Notes under the pieces: generated by a model
Seen by the model: the letters and a program-made list of their open reading frames with translations, nothing else
Told to the model about the DNA's origin: nothing
Databases searched by the model: none
In this document: positions 1-7,369 of the stretch, piece by piece
Numbering within the stretch: position 1 is the stretch's first letter
How the letters are laid out: each line of letters opens with the position of its first letter
Translations under genes and position numbers: made by a program
Assembly (NCBI RefSeq): GCF_028561275.1
Contig: NZ_JAQQTF010000018.1
Location: 248,001-312,000 of the forward strand
Source of the DNA: Aureisphaera galaxeae
GTDB lineage: Bacteria; Bacteroidota; Bacteroidia; Flavobacteriales; Flavobacteriaceae
Length of the DNA stretch: 64,000 nucleotides
Reading direction: 5' to 3'

Positions 1-275
1 TTTCACTCTTCGCAGGCATAGGCTTTGGTATTATCGATTATATCTACACCACCGCTATTAATCCAGATTTTGCGGTAGAATACGAAACCAAAATGTTGGC
101 AGACATGAAAGCCACCTTGACCCCTGCCGAATATGAGACACAGAGCAAGGTACTGAAGGAACAGATGGCACAATACGGCGGGTCCGGATTCATGGCATTT
201 ATCATGTTCGCCACCGTACTTATCATGGGATTTGTTATTTCCCTCATTTCAGGACTTATCTTACAACGTAAATAA
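1..275 (+). CDS. DUF4199-type membrane protein, C-terminal part
   Basis: The reading frame is open from base 3 to the TAA at 273-275, so the 5' end lies outside the window. The visible ~90 residues begin inside a hydrophobic helix, continue with a charged loop containing NPDFAVEYETKM and TPAEYETQSK, and end in a second hydrophobic helix (FMAFIMFATVLIMGFVISLI) with a short basic tail. This layout of a helix, an acidic extracytoplasmic loop and a last helix is typical of the DUF4199 family of small Bacteroidota membrane proteins, whose function is unknown. It ends 7 bases before the DUF1801 gene and may be cotranscribed with it. The family call is by pattern only. Confidence 0.6.
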   Translation, partial: SLFAGIGFGIIDYIYTTAINPDFAVEYETKMLADMKATLTPAEYETQSKVLKEQMAQYGGSGFMAFIMFATVLIMGFVISLISGLILQRK

Positions 276-282
276 TAAAATC

Positions 283-741
283 ATGCAATACGACGCAGAC
301 ACTGTAGCAGAGTACATCGAGCAGCTACCCGAAGAACGAAAAGACCCCGTTGAGAAATTAAGACAAACCGTAAAGGAAAACCTCCCTAAAGGTTTCGAAG
401 AAGGAATCACTTATAAAATGATTGGGTTTTACGTACCCCATTCCATTTATCCGGCAGGGTATCATTGCAACCCGAAAGACCCACTTCCTTTCATCAATAT
501 TGCTTCACAAAAGAATTTTGTGGCGCTCTATCATAGCGGAATCTACGCTAAGCAAGAATTGTTGGATTGGTTTGTGGCAGAATTCCCTAAACATTCGAAA
601 TATAAATTGGATATGGGCAAGAGTTGTGTCCGTTTCAAAAAAGTGGAAGCCATTCCATACGATCTCATTGCCGAGCTATGCCAGAAGATGACCGTAGAAG
701 AATGGATCGACATTTACGATACCGCTAGACAAAAAAGATAA
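283..741 (+). CDS. DUF1801 domain protein
   Basis: A 152-residue soluble protein. I chose the ATG at 283 because it follows the previous stop directly and begins with the usual family start (MQYDADTVAEYI). The EERKDPVEKLRQTVKENLPKGFEE segment and the later 'NIASQKNFVALYHSGIYA' match the DUF1801 / YdhG-like fold, a small alpha-beta domain found in many stress-related proteins; a metal- or iron-chaperone-like role has been suggested for relatives but is not established. A C-terminal 'GKSCVRFKKVEAIPYDLIAEL' block is also typical. No signal peptide or membrane segment is seen. It probably forms a run with the VOC gene 20 bases downstream. Confidence 0.75.
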   Translation: MQYDADTVAEYIEQLPEERKDPVEKLRQTVKENLPKGFEEGITYKMIGFYVPHSIYPAGYHCNPKDPLPFINIASQKNFVALYHSGIYAKQELLDWFVAEFPKHSKYKLDMGKSCVRFKKVEAIPYDLIAELCQKMTVEEWIDIYDTARQKR

Positions 742-761
742 ACGATTAACCAAGACAAATA

Positions 762-1148
762 ATGAAAAATAGAGTTACAGGATTAGGAGGTTTCTTCTTT
801 AAAACAGAAAATCCCGACAAAATAAAAGATTGGTACAAAACCCATCTAGGTATTCCCACAGATCAATACGGCTGGACCTTTTGGTGGAAGGACGAAGCTG
901 GGAATAAATGCTCTACCCAATGGAGCCCTTTTGCCGCAGATACGAAGTATTTTAGTCCTAGTGAGAAACAATTTATGATGAACTTCCGGGTAGAGAACCT
1001 CAAGGAACTCTTAGAGGTCCTTAAAGAGGAAGGTGTTACCGTAGTGGGCGAAATGGAAGAATACGATTATGGGAAATTTGGTTGGATCATGGATCCCGAG
1101 GGAAATAAAATAGAGCTTTGGGAACCCGTAGACAGTGCTTTTTTATAA
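762..1148 (+). CDS. VOC family protein (glyoxalase/bleomycin resistance fold)
   Basis: A 128-residue protein with one vicinal-oxygen-chelate domain. The start (GLGGFFFKTENPDKIKDWY) and the end (YDYGKFGWIMDPEGNKIELW) are the classic first and last beta-alpha-beta modules; the terminal Glu in 'IELWEP' is a usual metal ligand. The substrate cannot be read from sequence: family members include glyoxalases, dioxygenases and antibiotic-binding proteins. It lies 20 bases after the DUF1801 gene on the same strand. Length is normal for a single-domain VOC protein. Confidence 0.8.
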   Translation: MKNRVTGLGGFFFKTENPDKIKDWYKTHLGIPTDQYGWTFWWKDEAGNKCSTQWSPFAADTKYFSPSEKQFMMNFRVENLKELLEVLKEEGVTVVGEMEEYDYGKFGWIMDPEGNKIELWEPVDSAFL

Positions 1149-1195
1149 ATAATTTTTTACATTTATAACTCACTAATGATCAAACCAAAAACATC

Positions 1196-1618
1196 ATGTC
1201 AGAAGAAGAAGACAAAAGCCTAGGGGATGACCTAAAGGACAAGGCCAACGAGGCCGCTAACGAAGCAAAAGAAACTGCCAAGGAATTTGCCGATGAGGCA
1301 AAAGAATCTGCTAAGGAATTCAAAGAAAGTTGGAACGAAGCGACCAACAGTGGAGAGAACAAGAAACTACTCGCTGGACTGCTCGCTTTATTTCTAGGAT
1401 CCTTCGGAATTCACAAATTTATTCTGGGATATCAAAAAGAAGGTATCATCCTTGCCGCTATTACTTTGGTAGGATACGTACTGCTGTGTTTCGGTATTGG
1501 GTTTCTTCTTGTTATGGCTACTTCCATTATTGGAGTTGTTGAAGGTATTATTTACCTCACCAAGAGTGACGAAGAATTCTACCAAACATATCAAGCGGGC
1601 CAAAAACCTTGGTTCTAA
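1196..1618 (+). CDS. TM2 domain membrane protein with charged N-terminal helix
   Basis: A 140-residue protein in two parts. Residues ~1-60 form a highly charged Ala/Glu/Lys helix with an 11-residue-like repeat (KDKANEAANEAKETAKEFAD), similar to LEA-type or YtxH-type amphipathic helices. Residues ~60-130 are a TM2 domain: a first membrane helix (LLAGLLALFLGSFGIHKFIL), a short turn with LGYQKEG, and a second helix. TM2 proteins are small two-helix membrane proteins of unknown function. The combination of an amphipathic repeat with TM2 is common in Bacteroidota. A strong terminator follows immediately, so transcription probably ends here. Confidence 0.8.
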   Translation: MSEEEDKSLGDDLKDKANEAANEAKETAKEFADEAKESAKEFKESWNEATNSGENKKLLAGLLALFLGSFGIHKFILGYQKEGIILAAITLVGYVLLCFGIGFLLVMATSIIGVVEGIIYLTKSDEEFYQTYQAGQKPWF

Positions 1619-1625
1619 AAACGTT

Positions 1626-1659
1626 AAAGTCTTTGAAAAATTCATCAAAGACTTTTTTT
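1626..1659 (+). terminator. Rho-independent terminator after the TM2 gene
   Basis: A perfect 11-bp stem (1626-1636 with 1645-1655), an 8-base loop, and a run of seven T (1653-1659). It lies 8 bases after the TM2 stop codon and separates it from the arsenic operon. Confidence 0.85.
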
Positions 1660-1670
1660 ATATGGTTTAT

Positions 1671-1688
1671 TATCGTAATATTGCGATA
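1671..1688 (+). promoter_or_regulatory. Palindromic operator upstream of arsR
   Basis: An 18-bp near-perfect palindrome, TATCGTAATATTGCGATA, with one mismatched pair. It sits 15 bases before the arsR ATG and is surrounded by AT-rich DNA. Its AT-rich core flanked by short CG-containing arms is the shape expected for an ArsR/SmtB-family operator, so autoregulation of the operon is the natural inference. Confidence 0.6.
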
Positions 1689-1703
1689 TATAAATTATAG
1701 ATC

Positions 1704-2027
1704 ATGGGAGTTTCCAAACGTTTTTTACATTCCGTACAAGTAAATCAGTTGGCCGATATGGCCAAGGTCCTTTCACATCCTGCTCGCATTTCCATCCTTA
1801 ATTACATAGGCGATTGCGAGGGATGTTCCTGCATGCAGATCGCAGGGAACATACGGCTTTCCCAGCCTACTACTTCCCAGCATCTTCAGGTGATTAAGAA
1901 ATCTGGATTGCTAAAAAGCCGATTTGTAGGGAAGAGCCAATTGTATACCATAAACAAGGATAAGCTCACGGCCTTAAAGGAACTTTTCCATGATTTTTTC
2001 GAAACCACAGAACAAAAATGTTGTTAA
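1704..2027 (+). CDS. arsR: ArsR/SmtB family transcriptional repressor
   Basis: A 107-residue winged-helix protein. It has the ArsR helix-turn-helix with recognition helix 'LSQPTTSQHLQVIKKSGLL' and a wing (RFVGKSQLYTINKDKL). Cys38, Cys41 and Cys43 (DCEGCSC) lie just before the HTH, and a Cys-Cys pair ends the protein; thiols of this kind bind As(III) or other soft metals in the family. It is the first gene of a run with DUF6428 and the GNAT-ArsC gene, which supports arsenic as the inducer. A palindrome lies directly upstream. The metal specificity is inferred from context. Confidence 0.85.
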   Translation: MGVSKRFLHSVQVNQLADMAKVLSHPARISILNYIGDCEGCSCMQIAGNIRLSQPTTSQHLQVIKKSGLLKSRFVGKSQLYTINKDKLTALKELFHDFFETTEQKCC

Positions 2028-2043
2028 CCCAAATAGTACAACT

Positions 2044-2535
2044 ATGAAAACACAAGAGTTATTAGAGCTACTGAAAACACATCAGGATAAATCATTATTA
2101 TTCGAATATACCTCTGGGCAATTGGTAGGAGCCAATTACCATATCACCGAAGTAAAACACATAAAGATCGACTCGGTAGACTGCGGAGCCAATTCCGATG
2201 CTTGGAATGAGACTGTCATTCAACTTTGGGAAAGCCCTTCAGAATTGGGAAAAACCGAATTCATGTCCACCTATAAGGCCTTGGGTATTCTCAACAAAGT
2301 AGGCCGGATGAAAGCCTATGACTTGGCCTCTGAAGTGAAGTTCGAATATGGCAATTCCCTCTTTCACACAGCGCAACTTTTTGTTAACGATTACGAAATA
2401 CACGGTACCAACCTACTCCTTAAATTAGCCGTGGAAAAAACCGACTGTAAGGCAAAGGAAACCTGTGGCGTAGAAGAACCCGTTGTGGCAGGAAATGTAG
2501 ATGCTGGTTGTGCTCCCGGAAGTGGTTGTTGTTAA
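2044..2535 (+). CDS. DUF6428 family protein, arsenic operon
   Basis: A 163-residue soluble protein. The ATG at 2044 was chosen because it lies 16 bases after the arsR stop and gives the common family start (MKTQELLELLKTHQDKSLLFEY). Proteins of this kind are found beside arsR and arsC in Flavobacteriia; their role is unknown. The C-terminal 35 residues are Cys-rich (DCKAKETCG, DAGCAPGSGCC), with five cysteines, which suggests soft-metal or arsenite binding, for example as a metallochaperone. That function is inference. It is followed after 3 bases by the GNAT-ArsC gene, so the three genes are almost certainly one operon. Confidence 0.7.
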   Translation: MKTQELLELLKTHQDKSLLFEYTSGQLVGANYHITEVKHIKIDSVDCGANSDAWNETVIQLWESPSELGKTEFMSTYKALGILNKVGRMKAYDLASEVKFEYGNSLFHTAQLFVNDYEIHGTNLLLKLAVEKTDCKAKETCGVEEPVVAGNVDAGCAPGSGCC

Positions 2536-2538
2536 ACC

Positions 2539-3441
2539 ATGAAAATCCTTCCGCTCACAAAAGAACATTTTCCTGAAGTAGCCGCTATCTACCAGGAAGG
2601 TTTGGATACAGGGATCGCCACGTTCGAAACGGAAGTACCCGGCTGGGAAACCTGGAACCAAAAGTTCCTCCCCGTATGTCGATACGTGGCTCTAGCCAAC
2701 GAAAGGGTGATCGGTTGGTGCGCTTTGAGCGCTACCTCCAAACGATACGTATATAGAGGGGTTGTTGAGGACACCATTTATATTTCGGAAGCGGCCCGCG
2801 GCCAAGGTTTGGGAAGAAAGTTGTTGGAGTACCTGGTTCGGGAAAGTGAGAAGGAAGGGTTTTGGACCTTGCAAGCAGCAATTTTCCCTCAAAATAAAAT
2901 AAGCATACAGCTACACGAAAAATGTGGATTCCGCATTATAGGCACCCGTGAAAAGGTGGCGAAACGAGACGGAATCTGGCATGACAACGTGTTGATGGAG
3001 CGAAGAAGTAAAAAAATAAATTATATGAAAAACATACTTGTGCTCTGCACGGGCAACAGTTGCCGAAGTCAAATGGCCCATGGGTACCTTAATCAAATAG
3101 CAGGAGACAAAGCCAATATTTACTCAGCTGGAATTGAAACCCATGGATTGAATCCAGGTGCTGTGGCTATCATGAAAGAAGATGGTATTGATATTACCGG
3201 GCATACCTCCAATCATGTGGACGAATACCAAGGAATTGCATGGGACTTTATCATCACCGTTTGCGACCATGCCAACGAAAACTGTCCCTTTATCCCCGCT
3301 CCAAACGCCCAACGATTGCATCACAATTTCTTCGATCCATCCAAAGTGGAGGGAACGGACGAAGAAAAACACACTGCTTTTGAAAAGGCCAGAAATGAGA
3401 TTAAAGATTACTGCGCCAGTTTTAGCGAAGAATTTCTTTAG
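2539..3441 (+). CDS. GNAT acetyltransferase (ArsN-like) fused to arsenate reductase (ArsC)
   Basis: The open frame encodes 300 residues. Residues 1-~157 are a GNAT N-acetyltransferase of the phosphinothricin/arsinothricin type, with the acetyl-CoA loop ARGQGLGRKLL and the late block LHEKCGFRIIGTREKVAKRDG. Residues 163-300 are a low-molecular-weight phosphatase-like, thioredoxin-coupled ArsC: the CX5R loop is CTGNSCR (Cys170-Arg176), followed by DFIITVCDHANENCPF with the two shuttle cysteines. ArsC reduces arsenate to arsenite; the GNAT would N-acetylate an arsenical amino acid. The two are joined across AGTAAAAAAATAA at 3007-3019, where one A fewer would stop the GNAT at TAA and leave ArsC starting at ATG 3025. 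They may therefore be separate genes in practice. No arsenite pump gene follows. Confidence 0.8.
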   Translation: MKILPLTKEHFPEVAAIYQEGLDTGIATFETEVPGWETWNQKFLPVCRYVALANERVIGWCALSATSKRYVYRGVVEDTIYISEAARGQGLGRKLLEYLVRESEKEGFWTLQAAIFPQNKISIQLHEKCGFRIIGTREKVAKRDGIWHDNVLMERRSKKINYMKNILVLCTGNSCRSQMAHGYLNQIAGDKANIYSAGIETHGLNPGAVAIMKEDGIDITGHTSNHVDEYQGIAWDFIITVCDHANENCPFIPAPNAQRLHHNFFDPSKVEGTDEEKHTAFEKARNEIKDYCASFSEEFL

Positions 3442-3665
3442 GATATAAAATTTCATCGCCTATTTCCGATGGCACAGAAGGGAGAGGTACGTACTTTTAC
3501 GTAGTGTGTATGTGATTAATTTTCATAACTTTACATTCACTAACTAACCAATGCCTAACCCGCACACCAAAACAGGTATGCATATGTAATATCTGTTTCT
3601 CCTCTCATTGGGTACCGTGGATTTCACCCCAAGAAATTTCATGAGCATTGTTAAACACTTGTTTC

Positions 3666-4703
3666 ATGAATTTACGAAAATCGTTTATCCTAGCCAGTGC
3701 ACTGGGTTTGCTAGCTGTTATTGGATGGGAATTCTATTGGCGTGCTCAAGACCGCCTTCCCAATATTGATGACAATAAGGATCTATGGGCCATACAAAGA
3801 TCCAAACTAAAGAACCCCTCGGACGATCAGGTAGTATTTATAGGTTCATCAAGAATCCTATTCGACATTCAAAATGATCTATGGAGAAAACATACGGGTA
3901 CCGATCCTGTAATGCTTGCCGTTCAAGGTTCCTCCCCATTGCCTGTACTTCGCGATATCGTAGAGAATACAGACTTTAAAGGAACTATGATTGTAGGGGT
4001 AACTTCGGGCTTGTTCTTTTCGACCACCTTTCCCGAAGCGCCGCCTTGGAAAAGGGCACAGAGCAAAGTCGAGTATTTCAATGACCGAACGTATGCGCAA
4101 CGACTTAATCATCAATTGTCGATCCCGCTTCAAAAGAATTTGGCATTTATAAGGGCTGGGGAAGAAAACTGGGATACAGATGTTGACCTCAAAACCTTGC
4201 TTTCGCACCAACGAAAGGGTGAGCGTGCTGGTCCCCTTCCGTCACCATTTAATCTTTTCGAGGAAGTATCGTTGGATAGAAACGTGCAAATGCTAGAGCG
4301 TGCAACAAACGATACTGCCTATGCCAATACCATTAAAGTGGCGTGGCAGGATATATTAAAAGGCGACCGTCCTCCGCCAGATAAGGCTTCCACCATGGCA
4401 TTCTTTCTTGAATATGCCACCAAATTTCAAGAAAAAGGCGGCCAGATTATTTTAGTTCGCTGCCCTTCAAACGGCTGGTTCAAGGAGATAGAAGCCAAAG
4501 CCTTTGCGAGAAGTGAATTTTGGGATTCCTTGGTTTTACAATCAAAACTTCCATCGTACCACTATGATGATTACCCCCAATTCAGGAATTTAAACTTACC
4601 GGAATGGTCGCATTTATCGAAGGAAGATGCTGATTTTTTCACCACAGAATTGATTTCTATTTTCAAGAATGATGGAGTATTAACGAATCCTAAAACCAAG
4701 TAA
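3666..4703 (+). CDS. SGNH-like accessory protein of an MBOAT O-acyltransferase
   Basis: A 345-residue protein with an N-terminal membrane anchor (residues ~5-22) and an exported domain. I prefer the ATG at 3666 over an upstream TTG because it starts the hydrophobic anchor. The domain has a block I-like VVFIGSSRILFDI (candidate nucleophilic Ser) and, near the end, LPEWSHLSKEDADFF, which takes the place of the catalytic DxxH block of SGNH hydrolases but with Glu instead of Asp. It sits 2 bases before an AlgI/DltB-type MBOAT gene; such pairs move acyl groups to an exported polymer, as in alginate O-acetylation. The acceptor here is unknown. It could also be a non-catalytic partner. Confidence 0.7.
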   Translation: MNLRKSFILASALGLLAVIGWEFYWRAQDRLPNIDDNKDLWAIQRSKLKNPSDDQVVFIGSSRILFDIQNDLWRKHTGTDPVMLAVQGSSPLPVLRDIVENTDFKGTMIVGVTSGLFFSTTFPEAPPWKRAQSKVEYFNDRTYAQRLNHQLSIPLQKNLAFIRAGEENWDTDVDLKTLLSHQRKGERAGPLPSPFNLFEEVSLDRNVQMLERATNDTAYANTIKVAWQDILKGDRPPPDKASTMAFFLEYATKFQEKGGQIILVRCPSNGWFKEIEAKAFARSEFWDSLVLQSKLPSYHYDDYPQFRNLNLPEWSHLSKEDADFFTTELISIFKNDGVLTNPKTK

Positions 4704-4705
4704 TT

Positions 4706-6121
4706 ATGCTGTTTAACTCGTTAAGCTTCGTCGTATTCCTAGCTATTGTATTAGGACTCTACTATTCTAGATTATTTGCTTGGACCAACAAAAAGCGCAT
4801 GCTGCTATTGGCTAGTTATGTGTTCTATGGACTTTGGAATCCCCCTCTGGTCGTACTTCTTTGGATATCGACTGTAGTAGATTGGACGGCAGGAAAGAAA
4901 TTGGCCGTTTTGGAGAACCAAAGGAAAAGAAAACTTTGGCTTTTGCTGAGCCTTTTCGTGAACCTCGGTTTTCTTGCATTTTTTAAATATGGAGACTTCC
5001 TTCTCGAAAATTTTACCGCGCTTTTAAACGCTATAGGAGTAGAATATACAGCGCGTCCCATGGATATTATCCTTCCTATGGGGATTTCTTTTTATACATT
5101 CCAAACCATGTCTTACACCATAGACATGTACAATAGAAGGATAGAGCGTGCACGAACTTTTCTTGATTTTGCCCTATATGTAACGTTCTTCCCACAACTT
5201 GTCGCAGGTCCTATTGTGAGGGCAAAAGAACTAATTACTCAATTTTACGAAGAAAAAAGGGCAACTACCCAACAGTTCCTTTGGGGTCTTTTTCTTTTGA
5301 CCATTGGGTTATTTCAAAAAGTAGTGCTAGCGGACACCCTACTATCTGGAACGGCCGATGACGTTTTTGGATCCAGGGATGTTTTACACAGCTTGGATGC
5401 CTGGACAGGAACATTGGCATTTTCCGGACAAATATTTTTCGACTTTGCTGGCTACTCAACATGTGCCATTGGGATTGCGTTATTGCTTGGAATTCACCTG
5501 CCCGACAACTTTCGATATCCCTATGCGGCCATCGGATTTTCAGATCTATGGCGTAGATGGCATATTTCCCTTTCCAGTTGGTTACGGGATTATCTATACA
5601 TTCCTTTGGGCGGAAACCGACATGGTATCACCCGAATGTACGTAGCCCTAACGCTCACCATGCTTTTGGGCGGCCTTTGGCACGGCGCGGCTTGGACTTT
5701 TGTGGTCTGGGGAGCACTACACGGAATTTACTTGATCGTGGAGCGCCTGCTTCGAGGTGCTATAAAAATAAAGATCAATGCGTGGAATGGTATCATCTTA
5801 GCCCTGCTCACATACACTTGTGTCAATATTACGTGGGTATTCTTTAGGGCAAGGGAATTCAGTACGGCCAAAAATATGATCCTATCCATGTTCTTTTTAA
5901 ACGAAGACGGTAAAAAGGTGCTGTACACCTTCGATATTATCAAGGTCATGCTGGTTATTTTAGGCCTATTTCTATGTCATTGGGTTATGAGAAACACCTC
6001 CATGAAAGCAGTGGCTGGAAAAACGAACCCATGGGTATTTGGCGTGTTTTGGGCTTTACTATTCTTTTTCATCGTCATCTCGCAAGGTAGTGGGGAACAA
6101 TTCATCTACTTCCAATTTTAG
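4706..6121 (+). CDS. MBOAT family membrane O-acyltransferase (AlgI/DltB-like)
   Basis: A 471-residue polytopic protein with about ten membrane helices. Core MBOAT motifs are clear: PMGISFYTFQTMSYTID, the WRRWHISLSSWLRDYLYIPL block followed by GGNRHG, and the catalytic His in LLGGLWHGAAWTFVVWG. These enzymes carry an acyl (usually acetyl) group across the inner membrane to a partner that transfers it to a cell-surface polysaccharide or lipid. The upstream gene, 2 bases away, is the SGNH-like partner. Length is normal for AlgI. No alginate or other polysaccharide genes are nearby, so the acceptor is unknown. Confidence 0.9.
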   Translation: MLFNSLSFVVFLAIVLGLYYSRLFAWTNKKRMLLLASYVFYGLWNPPLVVLLWISTVVDWTAGKKLAVLENQRKRKLWLLLSLFVNLGFLAFFKYGDFLLENFTALLNAIGVEYTARPMDIILPMGISFYTFQTMSYTIDMYNRRIERARTFLDFALYVTFFPQLVAGPIVRAKELITQFYEEKRATTQQFLWGLFLLTIGLFQKVVLADTLLSGTADDVFGSRDVLHSLDAWTGTLAFSGQIFFDFAGYSTCAIGIALLLGIHLPDNFRYPYAAIGFSDLWRRWHISLSSWLRDYLYIPLGGNRHGITRMYVALTLTMLLGGLWHGAAWTFVVWGALHGIYLIVERLLRGAIKIKINAWNGIILALLTYTCVNITWVFFRAREFSTAKNMILSMFFLNEDGKKVLYTFDIIKVMLVILGLFLCHWVMRNTSMKAVAGKTNPWVFGVFWALLFFFIVISQGSGEQFIYFQF

Positions 6122-6179
6122 AAGGCTGTCGCAACATAAAGAATATTATTGTAGCTTTATAGGGAACAATCTATAAACT

Positions 6180-6542
6180 ATGGAGCTAGCAGCCCAAGTT
6201 CTTATCGGCGTCGTAGCGGCATTGCATCTTTACTTCATGTATTTCGAGATGTTTGCCTGGACTACCATAGGACGGAGGATTTTCCGGGGATTCCCGAAGG
6301 AACTCTTCGAGCCTACCAAACCTCTAGCGGCCAATCAAGGACTTTACAACGGATTTCTTGCCGCAGGCTTAATATGGACCTATTTTATCCAGGATCCTAT
6401 CTGGAAAGTGAATGTTTCTCTATTCTTTTTAGGATGTGTTGCGGTAGCGGGTATTTATGGTGCCCTTACGGCCCATAAAAAGATTTTCTTTGTACAGGCA
6501 CTGCCTGCTATCATCGCTATAAGCCTACTCTTGCTTGCGTAA
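6180..6542 (+). CDS. DUF1304 family membrane protein
   Basis: A 120-residue protein with four predicted membrane helices. The motif HLYFMYFEMFAWTTIGRRIF and the second block AANQGLYNGFLAAGLIW are characteristic of DUF1304, a family of unknown function. A weak promoter-like TAGCTTTA lies about 27 bases upstream. It stands alone, with 58 bases to the MBOAT gene and 68 to the next gene. Length is typical. Confidence 0.85.
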   Translation: MELAAQVLIGVVAALHLYFMYFEMFAWTTIGRRIFRGFPKELFEPTKPLAANQGLYNGFLAAGLIWTYFIQDPIWKVNVSLFFLGCVAVAGIYGALTAHKKIFFVQALPAIIAISLLLLA

Positions 6543-6610
6543 CGTCCACATCATTTTCCTAACAAACAGACTAGCAACTATTTTTATATCTTTAAACCAA
6601 CTCGTTTGTC

Positions 6611-7369
6611 ATGATCCATTTTTTTCGTCGTATCCGGCAAAAGCTTCTGAAGGAAAACAGGCTTCCGAAATATTTACTATACGCCTTGGGTGAAATCGCC
6701 TTGGTCATGATTGGTATATTGCTAGCACTTCAGGTAAATAATTGGAATTCCCAAAGACTGGAAAACGACGAAATAGCCATCCGCTATTCCCGTATCCATG
6801 ATGAAATAACCTCTACTTTAGAGCAAGTGGGAAGAAAAGCTCTACTTATCGATTCCATCGTTGTCAGCAATAATAGAAAATCCCTCAGTGTCCTTAAATC
6901 GAGGGATCCGGATTCGGTTCAATCGCTTCACAACACACTATCTTCACTTTCGAGTGTTATAACTGTCACTTACGACATGCCTGCCACCACCGAATTTCTG
7001 GAAGAAGGGTACGCTTCTAAAATTGACAATCCCCTACTCAAGGATTTGTTGCTTAGATTAAAGCGATCATTGAGCTTTGCCAATACGGTAGACAATTACT
7101 CCAACACCCAATTAAATACACTCATTGAGCCTTATATGATGAAGCATCTGAACTATGCACAAATCATTAAAAGTTCACGAATGATTCCAATTAACAAAGT
7201 TGAAGATTTTACTCCATTTTTCGATGATTTGGAATTGGAGAACCTTATCAACCTAAAAATTGAAGCTGACAGAACTAAGGTAAATTACTTAACCGGTTTC
7301 AAGAATTTGTTGGAAGCAACGGCTGGGGAAATAGAAAAAGAGCTACAAGAACATAATGATAATTCGTGA
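6611..7369 (+). CDS. DUF6090 family membrane-anchored protein
   Basis: A 252-residue protein with the hallmark N-terminus of DUF6090: a basic stretch (FFRRIRQKLLKENRLPKYLL), then one membrane helix (LGEIALVMIGILLALQVNNW), then a helical, probably periplasmic domain of ~200 residues. The family is abundant in Flavobacteriia and has no known function. A TATCTTTA element lies at 6587-6594, a plausible -7 box for this gene. The stop overlaps the GTG start of the next gene by 4 bases, so the two are translationally coupled. Confidence 0.85.
   Translation: MIHFFRRIRQKLLKENRLPKYLLYALGEIALVMIGILLALQVNNWNSQRLENDEIAIRYSRIHDEITSTLEQVGRKALLIDSIVVSNNRKSLSVLKSRDPDSVQSLHNTLSSLSSVITVTYDMPATTEFLEEGYASKIDNPLLKDLLLRLKRSLSFANTVDNYSNTQLNTLIEPYMMKHLNYAQIIKSSRMIPINKVEDFTPFFDDLELENLINLKIEADRTKVNYLTGFKNLLEATAGEIEKELQEHNDNS

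Noticed and set aside
3025-3441. ArsC as a separate gene starting at ATG 3025
   Set aside because: The given sequence keeps the frame open from the GNAT. The separate-gene reading needs one A fewer at 3010-3016, so it is reported as a finding and not as a feature.
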